Of a stretch of DNA of 64,000 nucleotides, positions 43,558 through 52,106 are shown piece by piece; positions within the stretch are counted from its first letter, which is position 1; every line of letters starts with the position of its first letter. Below the pieces are notes generated by a model, which searched no databases, was not told the origin of the DNA, and saw only the letters and a program-made list of their open reading frames with translations. Origin of the DNA: JAJDXW01 sp965243335 (GTDB taxonomy: Bacteria; Pseudomonadota; Gammaproteobacteria; HK1); the NCBI GenBank assembly GCA_965243335.1, contig OZ251545.1:3968001-4032000 (forward strand), given 5' to 3'. A program made the translations under genes and the position numbers.

Positions 43558-44655
43558 TCAGACGTTGAAGCGGAAGCGGATGACGTCGCCCTCTTCGACC
43601 ACGTAGTCGCGGCCTTCGACCCGCCACCGCCCCGCCTCCTTCGCGCCCTGCTCGCCGCCGTTCGCCACGAAGTCCTCGCAGGCGACGACCTCGGCGCGGA
43701 TGAAGCCCCGCTCGAAGTCGCTGTGGACCCGGCCCGCCGCCTCCGGGGCGGCGGCCCCCGCGCGCACCGTCCACGCCCGCGCCTCCTTCGCGTCCGCGGT
43801 GAAGAACGTGCGGAGCCCGAGCAGCGCGTAGCCGGCCCGCACGAACCGGTCGAGCCCCGGCTCGTCGAGCCCGAGATCGGCGAGGAATTCGCGCTGCCCC
43901 TCCGGGTCGAGGCCGGCCAGCTCCGCCTCGATGGCCGCGCACACCGGGACGACGCGCGCGTCCCCGGCCGCCCGGGCCGCCGCCCGGACCGCCTCGAGGC
44001 GGGGGTTGCGGTCGAAGCCGTCCTCCTCCCCGACGTTCGCGACGAACATCACCGGCTTCGCGGTGAGGAGGGAGAGCTCCCGGAGCACGCGGCTCGCCGA
44101 GATGGCGGGCGCGAGGGTCCGGGCCGGGCGTCCTTCCCCGAGGCCCCGGGCCGCCTCGCGGAGGAGCGACACGCGCTCGCGGGCCTCCCGCCCCCCCGCC
44201 TTGGCGCCCTTCTCCGCCCGCGCGAGGGCCCGCTCCACCGTGTCGAGGTCCGCGAGCAGGAGCTCGGTGTCGATCGTCTCGACGTCGTCGGCCGGGTCCA
44301 CCCGCCCCGCGACGTGGGCGACCTCCCCCGCCTCGAAGCAGCGGACCACGTGGGCGATCGCGTCCATCTCCCGGACGTGCCCCAGGAAGCGGTTCCCGAG
44401 CCCCTCGCCCCGCGACGCGCCGGCCACGAGCCCGGCCACGTCCACGAAGGTCGTGCTGGCCGGGACCACGCGCGCGGGGCGCACGATGGCCGCGAGGGCC
44501 TCGAGGCGGGGGTCCGGAACCGGAACCGCCCCGACGTTGGGCTCGATGGTGCAGAAGGGATAGCTCTCGGCCGCGACCCGGGAGCGCGAGAGGGCGTTGA
44601 ACAGGGTGGACTTGCCGGCGTTCGGCAGCCCGACGATACCGCACCGGAACCCCAT
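43558..44655 (-). CDS. ychF: Redox-regulated ATPase/GTPase YchF, 365 aa
   Basis: Obg-family P-loop protein. G1 is GLPNAGKST at 9-17, G3 is DVAGLVAGASRGEGLGNRFL, and the G4 region is MFVANVGEED. A central coiled-coil insert is followed by a C-terminal TGS domain (GRVHSDFERGFIRAEVVACE). Length is normal for the family, which binds ribosomes and prefers ATP. It is the last gene of the housekeeping operon that starts upstream at lolB, 28 bases after pth. Confidence 0.96.
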   Translation of the reverse strand: MGFRCGIVGLPNAGKSTLFNALSRSRVAAESYPFCTIEPNVGAVPVPDPRLEALAAIVRPARVVPASTTFVDVAGLVAGASRGEGLGNRFLGHVREMDAIAHVVRCFEAGEVAHVAGRVDPADDVETIDTELLLADLDTVERALARAEKGAKAGGREARERVSLLREAARGLGEGRPARTLAPAISASRVLRELSLLTAKPVMFVANVGEEDGFDRNPRLEAVRAAARAAGDARVVPVCAAIEAELAGLDPEGQREFLADLGLDEPGLDRFVRAGYALLGLRTFFTADAKEARAWTVRAGAAAPEAAGRVHSDFERGFIRAEVVACEDFVANGGEQGAKEAGRWRVEGRDYVVEEGDVIRFRFNV

Positions 44656-44683
44656 CGGCGCCGCGCCGGCAGGCGGCGCGGGG

Positions 44684-45439
44684 TCAGGCCGCGGAGCCGG
44701 GCGCAGCGGGGGAGGCGGGCGAGCCGGCCGGGCCGCCTCGGGCGGCGCGGGAGCGGCGGGCGCGGGGGCCGCCCGCCCCTTCCGGTCTACCCGTCCCTTC
44801 CGGCCTGCCGGTCTCGTCCGCCCCGCCCGGCTCCTCCGCCGCGCGCCCCGCGCCGTCGCCCGCGCCCCGCTTCGTGTGCAGGGCCTTCATGACCGGCTGG
44901 AGGTCTCCGGCGAGGACCGCCGCGGACCATTCGAGCACCCGCTCGATCGCCTCGTCGATGAGGCGCCGCTCCTCCGTCCGGGGGCGCTCGAGCACGTAGT
45001 CGATCGGGTCCCTTCCGGGGCCGGGGCGCCCGATGCCGAGGCGGACCCGCGCGAAATCGCGCGTGCCGAGATGGGCCGCGACGTCACGCAGCCCGTTGTG
45101 CCCTCCATGCCCGCCCCCTTCCTTGAGCCGCACGGTTCCGGCCGGGAGGTCGAGGTCGTCGTGGGCCACGAGGATCGCGGCGGGCGCGATCCGGAAGTAC
45201 CCCGCGATCGCCCCGACCGCCTGCCCGCTCCGGTTCATGTACGTCGACGGCTTGACGATCCGCACCCGGCCCGCCGGCGCGCCGGCCTCGCAGGCGTCGA
45301 GCGGGAAGCGCCGGTCCGCCCGGAAGGCCGCGCCGAGGCGTTCGGCGAGCCGGTCGGCGAGCCAGAACCCCGCGTTGTGGCGCGTGCCCTCGTACTTCGG
45401 CCCCGGGTTGCCGAGGCCCACCACCAGCTCCGGTCGCAC
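44684..45439 (-). CDS. pth: Peptidyl-tRNA hydrolase, 251 aa with C-terminal extension
   Basis: Hydrolyses peptidyl-tRNA released from stalled ribosomes. Catalytic residues align with the E. coli enzyme: Asn11 (GNPG), His21 (TRHNAGFW), Asp94 (AHDDLDLPAG) and Asn115 (GGHGGHNGLRD). It starts at a GTG (45439). The domain ends near residue 190. The last 60 or so residues are a low-complexity Gly/Ala/Arg/Pro tail (PEGTGRPEGAGGPRARRS) absent from typical Pth. Confidence 0.96.
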   Translation of the reverse strand: MRPELVVGLGNPGPKYEGTRHNAGFWLADRLAERLGAAFRADRRFPLDACEAGAPAGRVRIVKPSTYMNRSGQAVGAIAGYFRIAPAAILVAHDDLDLPAGTVRLKEGGGHGGHNGLRDVAAHLGTRDFARVRLGIGRPGPGRDPIDYVLERPRTEERRLIDEAIERVLEWSAAVLAGDLQPVMKALHTKRGAGDGAGRAAEEPGGADETGRPEGTGRPEGAGGPRARRSRAARGGPAGSPASPAAPGSAA

Positions 45440-45493
45440 CGCCGCCGCCCGCGCCCGCCTTCTCCGGGGACCGCCCGGCCGCGCCCGGCCGGA

Positions 45494-46180
45494 TCAGCCC
45501 TCGCCGCCGGAGGACGGCGCCGCCGAACCCGGGTCGGAGTCCGCGTCCGGGGCCGGGGGAAGGCCCGGCTCCCCCTCGTCTTCCGGCGCTTCCTCGACCT
45601 CGGTCGCCCGCGCCATCTGGATGCTGACGACCGGCTGGTCGTGCTCGGCCCCCTGGGCGAGGGCGGGGATCTCCACCCCCTCGGGGAGCGGGACCTGGCT
45701 CAGGTGGATGCTGTCCCCGATGTTCATGTGCAGGGTGTCCACCGCCAGGAACTCCGGCAGGTCCCTGGGAAGGCAGGTGATCTCCACCTCGGTGGTGTGG
45801 TGGGAGATCGATCCGCCGGCCCGCCGCCCGGGGGACTGCTCCTCGTTCTCGAAGCGGATGGGCACGAGCATGGTGATGCGCTGCGTCTCGCTCACCCGCA
45901 GGAGGTCCAGGTGCAGGATCCGCTCGGTCGCCGGGTGGCGCTGGAGGCTCTTGATGACCGCCTTCTCCTCGCGTCCGTCCACCTTGACGGTGAGCACGTG
46001 GGAGAAGAACGCCTCGTGCGAGAGCTGCCGCCGGAGCACGTTCTCCGTCAGCTCGATGGACGTCGGCTCCCTTCCGGCGCCGTACATGATCGCGGGGATG
46101 CGCCCCTCGCGCCGGAGCCGGCGCACCGCGCCCTTGCCCTGCCCGGAACGGACGTCCGCGTGAAGCTCGAACTCGGCCAT
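45494..46180 (-). CDS. rplY: 50S ribosomal protein bL25, CTC form, 228 aa
   Basis: Long (CTC/TL5-type) bL25. The N-terminal 5S-rRNA-binding domain begins MAEFELHADVRSGQGKGAVR and the CTC beta domain has VEITCLPRDLPEFLAVD with HLSQVPLPEGVE. An acidic Pro/Ser-rich tail (about 195-228) follows. It lies between prs and pth, as expected in gammaproteobacteria. Confidence 0.95.
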   Translation of the reverse strand: MAEFELHADVRSGQGKGAVRRLRREGRIPAIMYGAGREPTSIELTENVLRRQLSHEAFFSHVLTVKVDGREEKAVIKSLQRHPATERILHLDLLRVSETQRITMLVPIRFENEEQSPGRRAGGSISHHTTEVEITCLPRDLPEFLAVDTLHMNIGDSIHLSQVPLPEGVEIPALAQGAEHDQPVVSIQMARATEVEEAPEDEGEPGLPPAPDADSDPGSAAPSSGGEG

Positions 46181-46282
46181 GAATCGATGTCTCCGTGGTG
46201 GTTCGTCAGGTGATGGGCACGCGATCGGCGAGCCGGGAAGCGAGGCGCGCCGCCCCGCGCCGCGTCGCCGCGTCGCACGGCG

Positions 46283-47302
46283 CTACTCCATGAAGAGCTC
46301 CCCGACCGAGCGGCCGGTGCAGATCCGGAGGATGCTCTCCGCGAGCAGCTCGGCAATGCTGAGCCGGCGGATGCGGGGGCACCCCTTCGCGCGCTCGTCG
46401 AGCGGTATCGTGTCGGTGACGACGAGCTCGTCGAGGTCCGACTGCTCGAGGTTGTCCACCGCCGGCTCCGACAGGACCGGGTGGGTGCAATAGGCGAACA
46501 CCCGCTCCGCGCCCCGCTGCTTCAGGGCCCGCGCGCCCTGGCAGAGGGTGCCGGCGGTGTCGGCGATGTCGTCCACGATGACGCAGGTGCGCCCCCCGAC
46601 CTCGCCGATGATGTTCATCACCTGGGCCTCGTTCGCGCGGGGCCGGCGCTTGTCGATGATGGCGAGCTCCGCGTCGTCGAGCTGCTTGGCGACGGCGCGC
46701 GCCCGCACCACCCCCCCCACGTCCGGGGAGACCACGATCGGGTCGGTCAGCTCCTTGCGCCAGATGTCCCCGAGCAGGACCGGGGAGGCGTAGATGTTGT
46801 CCACGGGGATGTCGAAGAACCCCTGGATCTGGTCCGCGTGCAGGTCGACCGTCAGCGCCCGGTGCGCCCCCGCGGTCGAGATCATGTTCGCCACCACCTT
46901 CGCCGAGATGGGGACCCGCACCGAACGCGGGCGGCGGTCCTGCCGGGCGTAGCCGAAGTAGGGGATGACGGCGGTGATGCGCGCGGCCGAGGCCCTCCGC
47001 ACCGCGTCCATCATGATGATCAGCTCCACCAGGTTCTCGTTGGCGGGCCGGCAGGTGGAGTTGACGATGAACACGTCCTTCCCGCGGACCGAGTCGTTGA
47101 TCTCGACGTTGACCTCGCCGTCCCGGAAGCGGCCGACGGTGGCCCGGCCGGGCGGGACGCCGAGATGCGCGCAGACCTCCTCCACGAGCCCGGCGCTCGA
47201 CGAGCCGGCGAAGATCATGATCGAGTCCAGGTCGAGGGGCAGCTCGCCGAACGGCGCCGGGCGCGGCGAGTCTGCGAAGCGTCCGAAGCGGGGGTCGCTC
47301 AT
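46283..47302 (-). CDS. prs: Ribose-phosphate pyrophosphokinase
   Basis: Makes PRPP from ribose 5-phosphate and ATP. Motifs: FRDGEVNVEINDSVRGKDVF, the flexible-loop and ATP region YFGYARQDRRPRSVRVPISA, DLHADQIQGFFDIPVDNIYA, and the PRPP site CVIVDDIADTAGTLCQGA. The frame begins at 47302, but homology starts at MIFAGSSSAGL (ATG at 47218), giving a standard 311-aa enzyme. The extra 28 residues may not be translated. Upstream is tRNA-Gln. Confidence 0.95.
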   Translation of the reverse strand: MSDPRFGRFADSPRPAPFGELPLDLDSIMIFAGSSSAGLVEEVCAHLGVPPGRATVGRFRDGEVNVEINDSVRGKDVFIVNSTCRPANENLVELIIMMDAVRRASAARITAVIPYFGYARQDRRPRSVRVPISAKVVANMISTAGAHRALTVDLHADQIQGFFDIPVDNIYASPVLLGDIWRKELTDPIVVSPDVGGVVRARAVAKQLDDAELAIIDKRRPRANEAQVMNIIGEVGGRTCVIVDDIADTAGTLCQGARALKQRGAERVFAYCTHPVLSEPAVDNLEQSDLDELVVTDTIPLDERAKGCPRIRRLSIAELLAESILRICTGRSVGELFME

Positions 47303-47402
47303 CGCGTTCGGCTCCAGGGTGTCCAGCGCTCTCGCTCCGGGCCTCGGCGGCCGGCTCCCGACGCTCCCCGGCGACCGTCCCGCCGCCGGACGGCCGGAGG
47401 GA

Positions 47403-47477
47403 TGGCTGGGGCGCCAGGATTCGAACCTGGGAGTGCTGGGATCAAAACCCAGTGCCTTACCGCTTGGCTACGCCCCA
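47403..47477 (-). tRNA. tRNA-Gln (anticodon UUG), CCA encoded
   Basis: The minus strand folds as a 75-nt cloverleaf. The acceptor is TGGGGCG with CGCCCCA, the anticodon stem CTGGG/CCCAG holds the loop TTTTGAT (anticodon TTG at 47445-47443), the T arm contains GGTTCGAATCC, and a genomic CCA ends at 47403. The position between ispE and prs is the usual gammaproteobacterial one. Confidence 0.95.
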
Positions 47478-47511
47478 AGAGCTTCCGGACCCGCCGGCGG
47501 CGGCACGGCGG

Positions 47512-48447
47512 TCAGCCGGGCGCCCCGGCGGCGTCCCCCTTCGCTCGCGCCGGCCCGCGCCGCCCGATCCGGCGCAACGGGGATTCCGCGACCCCGCGCG
47601 CCACCCAGCCGTCCCAGCCTTGCGGCAGGTCCCGCAGGGCGCGCCGGGCGGGCTCCTCCCCGCGGAACACGCCGAAGGCCGCCGAGCCCGTGCCGGTCAT
47701 CCTCGCCCATTCGGCCCGCTCCCGGAGCCATTCGATCACGCGGCCGACGACCGGATGGCGAAGGCGCACCGCCGGCTCGCAGTCGTTTCCGGCCATCGCG
47801 AGCAGGGCGGCGGCGTCGACCGCCCGGCCCGCCGAAGGGCGGGGGATTTTGAGCGGAGGGGAATCCCGTGTCAAACCGGGGTTGGCGAACACCTCCGCGG
47901 TGGAGACGGAGACCCGGGGATGGACGACGAGGCACCACAGGGGCGGGAGCGGCAGCGGGAGGAGCCGCTCCCCGACCCCCTCCGCCCATCCGCTCCGGCC
48001 GTGCACGAACACCGGCACGTCCGCGCCGAGCTCGAGCCCGAGGGCGGCGAGCGCCCGGTCGTCGAGCCCGGCCTCCCAGATCCGGTTGAGCGCGACGAGG
48101 GTGGTGGCCGCGTTCGAGCTGCCGCCGCCGAGCCCGGCGCCGGCCGGGATCCGCTTGACGAGGCGGATCGATACGCCCGTCGGCGGCGCGGCGCGGGCGC
48201 GAGCCCGGATACGGGTTTGGGCGTGGGCCCGGAGCAGATGGGCGGCGCGCACCGAGAGCTCGTTCGCGGCATCGAGCCCCGGGGGCGGGTCGAGGAGCAC
48301 GATACGGTCGTCGCGGCGGGGAATCAGCTCCACCTCGTCGCCGAAGTCGAGGAGCTGGAAGACGGTCTGGAGGTCGTGCCGCCCGTCCGCCCGGCGCCCG
48401 AGGATGCGGAGGAACAGGTTGAGCTTCGCGGGCGCGGGCCAGCGCAT
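47512..48447 (-). CDS. ispE: 4-diphosphocytidyl-2-C-methyl-D-erythritol kinase, 311 aa
   Basis: GHMP kinase of the MEP isoprenoid pathway. The ATP loop is PAGAGLGGGSSNAA (101-114). Catalytic residues are Lys8 (PAPAKLNLFLRILGRR) and Asp143 (LGADVPVFVHG). The third motif is MTGTGSAAFGVF. I start it at the ATG at 48447, which begins the conserved N-terminus; the frame is open 32 codons further upstream. It lies between lolB and tRNA-Gln. Confidence 0.95.
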   Translation of the reverse strand: MRWPAPAKLNLFLRILGRRADGRHDLQTVFQLLDFGDEVELIPRRDDRIVLLDPPPGLDAANELSVRAAHLLRAHAQTRIRARARAAPPTGVSIRLVKRIPAGAGLGGGSSNAATTLVALNRIWEAGLDDRALAALGLELGADVPVFVHGRSGWAEGVGERLLPLPLPPLWCLVVHPRVSVSTAEVFANPGLTRDSPPLKIPRPSAGRAVDAAALLAMAGNDCEPAVRLRHPVVGRVIEWLRERAEWARMTGTGSAAFGVFRGEEPARRALRDLPQGWDGWVARGVAESPLRRIGRRGPARAKGDAAGAPG

Positions 48448-48605
48448 CGGGGGCCGCGCCGCGCATCCCTCGCCCGAGCGCGGGTCCGTCGGCAGGTCCG
48501 CCCGCGCCCCACGGCCCGGCGTATCAGCGGACGCGCCGCGCATCCCCCGCCCAAGCGAGGCCCGCCGGGAGACCTGCGCGCGTCATGTGGTCCGGTGCGT
48601 CCGCA

Positions 48606-49493
48606 TCAGTCGATGCGCCAGCCGCGGACCGCGACCCGGACCACGGCCCCTTCGCCCCGCAGGGTGATCCGGGCCGGGAGGGCGGGTCCCGGGAGCTCCT
48701 CCGAGGCTCCTTCCCGGGGATCCCTCCGGTATGCGTACTCCACGCGCCAGCCCTGCTGGACGAGCGACGCGAGCCGGCCCTGCTCGTCGAGCGCCCACTC
48801 CCGCACCGGGACGCCGGGCCGCGCCCGGGCCGTGATCCAGTGCCGGAGGGACGAGGCCGGCAGCTCCCAGCCGATCTCCCGCAGGAGCAGCGCCTCGGGG
48901 GTGCGGGCGCTCCGGCGCTCGCCCCGGGCGGTCGTCAGCTCGACCTCCCCCGGCCGCCCGTCGATTTGAAACGCGCCCTGTCCGAACGGCCCGCTCACAC
49001 GGAGCCGGAAGTCGCCGCGCTCCTGCCGCCAGTCGAACGTTCCGCTCCAGCTCCCTTCGCCACCGCCGCGGCCGTCGCCGCTGCCTTCGCCGGCCGTCCG
49101 GGCCGCGAGCCTGCCGATCGCCCGCCAGCGCGGGATGACGTCGTCCGGAGGTCTTCCCCGCGACGCGGGCGGCCCGCCCCGGCCGCCCCCCGGCCTCCGG
49201 GCGCAGCCGGGCAGGAGCAGGGCCAGCGCGCCGAAGGAGAGAAGCCGCCGGCGGCGCGGGTCGACCGGGAGCGTCTTCAGGACCCGAATCGCTCGATCGT
49301 CTCGAGCAGCACTTCGTTGTCCGGCGCTTCTTCGAGGGCCGTACCCCAGACCTCGCGGGCCTCCTCCCGGCGCCCGAGCGCCCACAGCACCTCCCCCAAG
49401 TGGGCGGCGACCACCGGATCGCGCTCCCCCTCGTAGGAGCGGCGCAGGTGCTCGGCCGCCTCCTCGTGCCGCCCCAGGCGGTAGAGCACCCAT
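48606..49493 (-). CDS. lolB: Outer-membrane lipoprotein LolB (start uncertain)
   Basis: LolB accepts lipoproteins from LolA and inserts them in the outer membrane. A lipobox LALLLPGC is preceded by RRRLLSFGA, so the mature lipoprotein starts at that Cys (residue 97 of the open frame). The body includes GTFDWRQERGDFRLRVSGPF and LPASSLRHWITARARPG, the LolB hallmark. No ATG, GTG or TTG occurs close before the signal sequence. The nearest candidates are a CTG at 49280, overlapping the stop of the TPR gene, or an ATG at 49493 inside it. Confidence 0.85.
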   Translation of the reverse strand: MGALPPGAARGGGRAPAPLLRGGARSGGRRPLGGGAVGARAPGGGPRGLGYGPRRSAGQRSAARDDRAIRVLKTLPVDPRRRRLLSFGALALLLPGCARRPGGGRGGPPASRGRPPDDVIPRWRAIGRLAARTAGEGSGDGRGGGEGSWSGTFDWRQERGDFRLRVSGPFGQGAFQIDGRPGEVELTTARGERRSARTPEALLLREIGWELPASSLRHWITARARPGVPVREWALDEQGRLASLVQQGWRVEYAYRRDPREGASEELPGPALPARITLRGEGAVVRVAVRGWRID

Positions 49494-51004
49494 CCCATGC
49501 TGTCGACGATGTGGTACTCGTCCGGGCCGAGGGCGAGCGCCCGCTCCACCAGCTCCAGCGCCTCCTGGTAGCGGTCGGTCCGGTCGGCCAGGGTGTATCC
49601 GAGCGCGTTCAGCGCCTCGGCGTGGTTCGGGTCGCGGTCGATGATCGCGCGGAGGTCCCGCTCCAGGACGTCGAGGCGGTCGATCCGCTCCGCGGCCATC
49701 GCGCGCGCGTAGAGAAGGTCGGCGTCCTCCGGGTAGACGCCGAGCGCGGTGTCGAGGACGGCCATCGCCTCTTCGGGCCGGTCCGCGCGGAGGAGCAGGC
49801 CGCTCTCCGCCCGGTAGAGGCGGACGTCGTCACCCTCCGCATGGCGCGGGGTGGCGGCGAGATGCCAGCGCGCCCACCGGACCTCCCCCGCCTCGGCCAT
49901 GATCTCCGCCGACTGGATCCGCGCGCTCAGGTACCAGGCCCCGTCGCGCACCTTGCGATAGGCCCGGAGCGCCTGGTCGGGGCCGGCCAGCGATTCTTCG
50001 ATGAGGCCGGTGAAGTACCAGGCGCCGTCCCGCCATTCCGGCCAGCGGTACAGCTCGCGGAAGTGGGCCCGGGCGTCTTCGAGACGCTCCATCGCGGCGA
50101 GGAGCCGGCCCAGCTCCCAGCGCGCGTCGTGATCGTCCGGGGAGCGCGCGAGCAGGGCCGCGTACCGGTCGCGGGCTTCTTCCCGGCGGCCCGCGGAGGC
50201 GAGGAGCCGCGCGTGGGCGCGAAGCAGCTCGTCGCTCGCGTCGTCCCCGCGGCCGGAGAGCGCGTCGAGGGCCGCGTCGCCGTCCCCGCGGCCCTGCAGC
50301 AGGAGCGCGTGGGTGACCGCGTAGCGATCGTCCGCCGGCCGCTCGCGCCGGAGCGCCTCGAGGAGCTTCAGCGCCCGGTCGACCTCACCGGAGCCGGCGA
50401 GGACCCGGGCGAGGGCGTAGCGTGATTCCGGGCTGGCGTCCGCGACCGCTTCCATGATCCGGACCCGTCGGCGGCGGTCGGGCGCGAGGCGGAGGATCTC
50501 GACCACCGTGTCATGGCCGAAACGCTCCGCCCCGTCCGGTCCCTTCGCGATGCTCCGCAGGTCCGCGGCGGCTTCCTCGACCTTCCCGGCCCGCGCCAGC
50601 ATGAGCGCGCGCATCCACGGCGCCCGCCGGCTCTCGGGGTCGAGCCGGCCCCACTCGGCGGCGGCGTCGGCTGCGAGCTCGTGGCGTCCCGCCCTCGCCG
50701 CGAGGCGGGCGGCGCGCCTGGCAAGGGCCGGATCCCCCTGCCGCCGCGCGGCGTCGAGGTAATGCCGGACCGCCTGCGCCGCGTCCGCCTCCTCGCCCCG
50801 GAGCGCCGCGACCTCGGCGGTGAGCAGGGTCCCCAGCATCCCGGGCGGAAATCCGGGAGAGGTCTGCGCGGCGCGCGGCGAGGGTGAGGGCAGGGGCGAA
50901 GGAGTATCGGGGGACGCCGGGCCTGCGGCGGACAGGAGCGCCCCGGCGGCCGCCGCCGCGGCCGCGAGGACGAGGGCGTGGGGGCGAGGAGCGCTCATCG
51001 CCAT
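49277..51004 (-). CDS. TPR-repeat protein, exported, 575 aa
   Basis: An N-terminal signal-like segment (ALVLAAAAAAAGALLSAAGP) is followed by about a dozen tetratricopeptide units, for example EALNALGYTLADRTDRYQEA, LELVERALALGPDEYHIVDS and MGWVLYRLGRHEEAAEHLRR. The same gene position is held by a TPR protein next to lolB in Pseudomonas. It probably acts as a periplasmic or membrane-anchored scaffold. Its ATG is only 13 bases from the divergent prfA start, so the promoters must overlap coding sequence. The glutamyl-tRNA reductase gene (hemA) expected here is absent. Confidence 0.9.
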   Translation of the reverse strand: MAMSAPRPHALVLAAAAAAAGALLSAAGPASPDTPSPLPSPSPRAAQTSPGFPPGMLGTLLTAEVAALRGEEADAAQAVRHYLDAARRQGDPALARRAARLAARAGRHELAADAAAEWGRLDPESRRAPWMRALMLARAGKVEEAAADLRSIAKGPDGAERFGHDTVVEILRLAPDRRRRVRIMEAVADASPESRYALARVLAGSGEVDRALKLLEALRRERPADDRYAVTHALLLQGRGDGDAALDALSGRGDDASDELLRAHARLLASAGRREEARDRYAALLARSPDDHDARWELGRLLAAMERLEDARAHFRELYRWPEWRDGAWYFTGLIEESLAGPDQALRAYRKVRDGAWYLSARIQSAEIMAEAGEVRWARWHLAATPRHAEGDDVRLYRAESGLLLRADRPEEAMAVLDTALGVYPEDADLLYARAMAAERIDRLDVLERDLRAIIDRDPNHAEALNALGYTLADRTDRYQEALELVERALALGPDEYHIVDSMGWVLYRLGRHEEAAEHLRRSYEGERDPVVAAHLGEVLWALGRREEAREVWGTALEEAPDNEVLLETIERFGS

Positions 51005-51017
51005 CTAGAATAGCCGA

Positions 51018-52106
51018 ATGCATCCGTCGGTTGTGGACAAGCTGGAGGCGATTGCGAGGCGCGGGGAGGAGCTGGGCGGGCTGCTCGCCGACCCCGCGGT
51101 CATCGCGGACCAGGCCCGCTTCCGCTCGCTCGCGAAGGAGCTGTCCGATCTGAAGCCCGTCTCGGACTGCTACCGCCGTTACCGCGGCGCGGTCGACGCG
51201 GTCGAGGCGGCGCGCGAGATGCTGGGGGACCCGGACCTGGAGATCCGCGAGCTGGCGCGGGACGAGCTGGGCGCGGCGGAGTCGGCGCGCGACGCGGTGG
51301 AGCGGGAGCTTCGTACCCTGCTCGTTCCCGTGGACCCGGCCGACGAGAGCAACACGTTCCTCGAGATCCGGGCCGGCGCGGGCGGCGAGGAGGCGGCGCT
51401 CTTCGCCGGGGACCTCCTGCGCATGTACCTGCGGTACGCGGAGCTGCGCCGGTGGAGCGTGGAGGTCATGAGCGAGAGCCGGAGCGAGCACGGCGGCTAC
51501 CGCGAGGCGGTGGCCCGCGTGGTCGGCCGCAAGGCGTACTCGCGGCTCAAGTTCGAATCGGGCGGGCACCGGGTCCAGCGGGTGCCGGAGACGGAGTCGC
51601 AAGGCCGGATCCACACCTCCGCGTGCACGGTGGCGGTGCTGCCCGAGCTCGAGGACGTAAGCGAGGTGGAGATCGACGCGGGAGACCTCAAGGTCGACAC
51701 CTTCCGGGCGTCGGGGGCGGGGGGCCAGCACGTCAACAAGACCGACTCCGCGATCCGCATCACCCACCTGCCGACCGGCATGGTGGTGGAGTGCCAGGAC
51801 GAGCGGTCGCAGCACAAGAACCGGGCGCGCGCCCTCTCCCTGCTCCAGGCCCGCCTGCTCGCGGCGGAGCGCGACCGGCAGGCGGCGGAGCGGGCGGCGG
51901 AGCGGCGGCTGCTCGTCGGGAGCGGCGACCGCTCCCAGCGGATCCGGACCTACAACTTCCCCCAGGGGCGCATCACCGACCATCGCATCCACCTCACCCT
52001 GTACCGGCTCGACGCGGTGCTCCAGGGCGATCTCGATCCCCTCATCGACCCGCTGATGAGCGCGTACCAGGCCGACCAGCTCGCGGCCCTGGGGCTCGAA
52101 GGATGA
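51018..52106 (+). CDS. prfA: Peptide chain release factor 1, 362 aa
   Basis: Reads UAA/UAG and triggers peptide release. The GGQ motif is at 235-237 (RASGAGGQHVNKTDSAIRIT) and the anticodon-like P-x-T region is in the middle (ESQGRIHTSACTVAVLPE). Length is normal. The stop overlaps the ATG of prmC (ATGA), whose product methylates this Gln. It normally follows hemA; here it starts directly after a 13-base gap from the divergent TPR gene. Confidence 0.97.
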   Translation: MHPSVVDKLEAIARRGEELGGLLADPAVIADQARFRSLAKELSDLKPVSDCYRRYRGAVDAVEAAREMLGDPDLEIRELARDELGAAESARDAVERELRTLLVPVDPADESNTFLEIRAGAGGEEAALFAGDLLRMYLRYAELRRWSVEVMSESRSEHGGYREAVARVVGRKAYSRLKFESGGHRVQRVPETESQGRIHTSACTVAVLPELEDVSEVEIDAGDLKVDTFRASGAGGQHVNKTDSAIRITHLPTGMVVECQDERSQHKNRARALSLLQARLLAAERDRQAAERAAERRLLVGSGDRSQRIRTYNFPQGRITDHRIHLTLYRLDAVLQGDLDPLIDPLMSAYQADQLAALGLEG

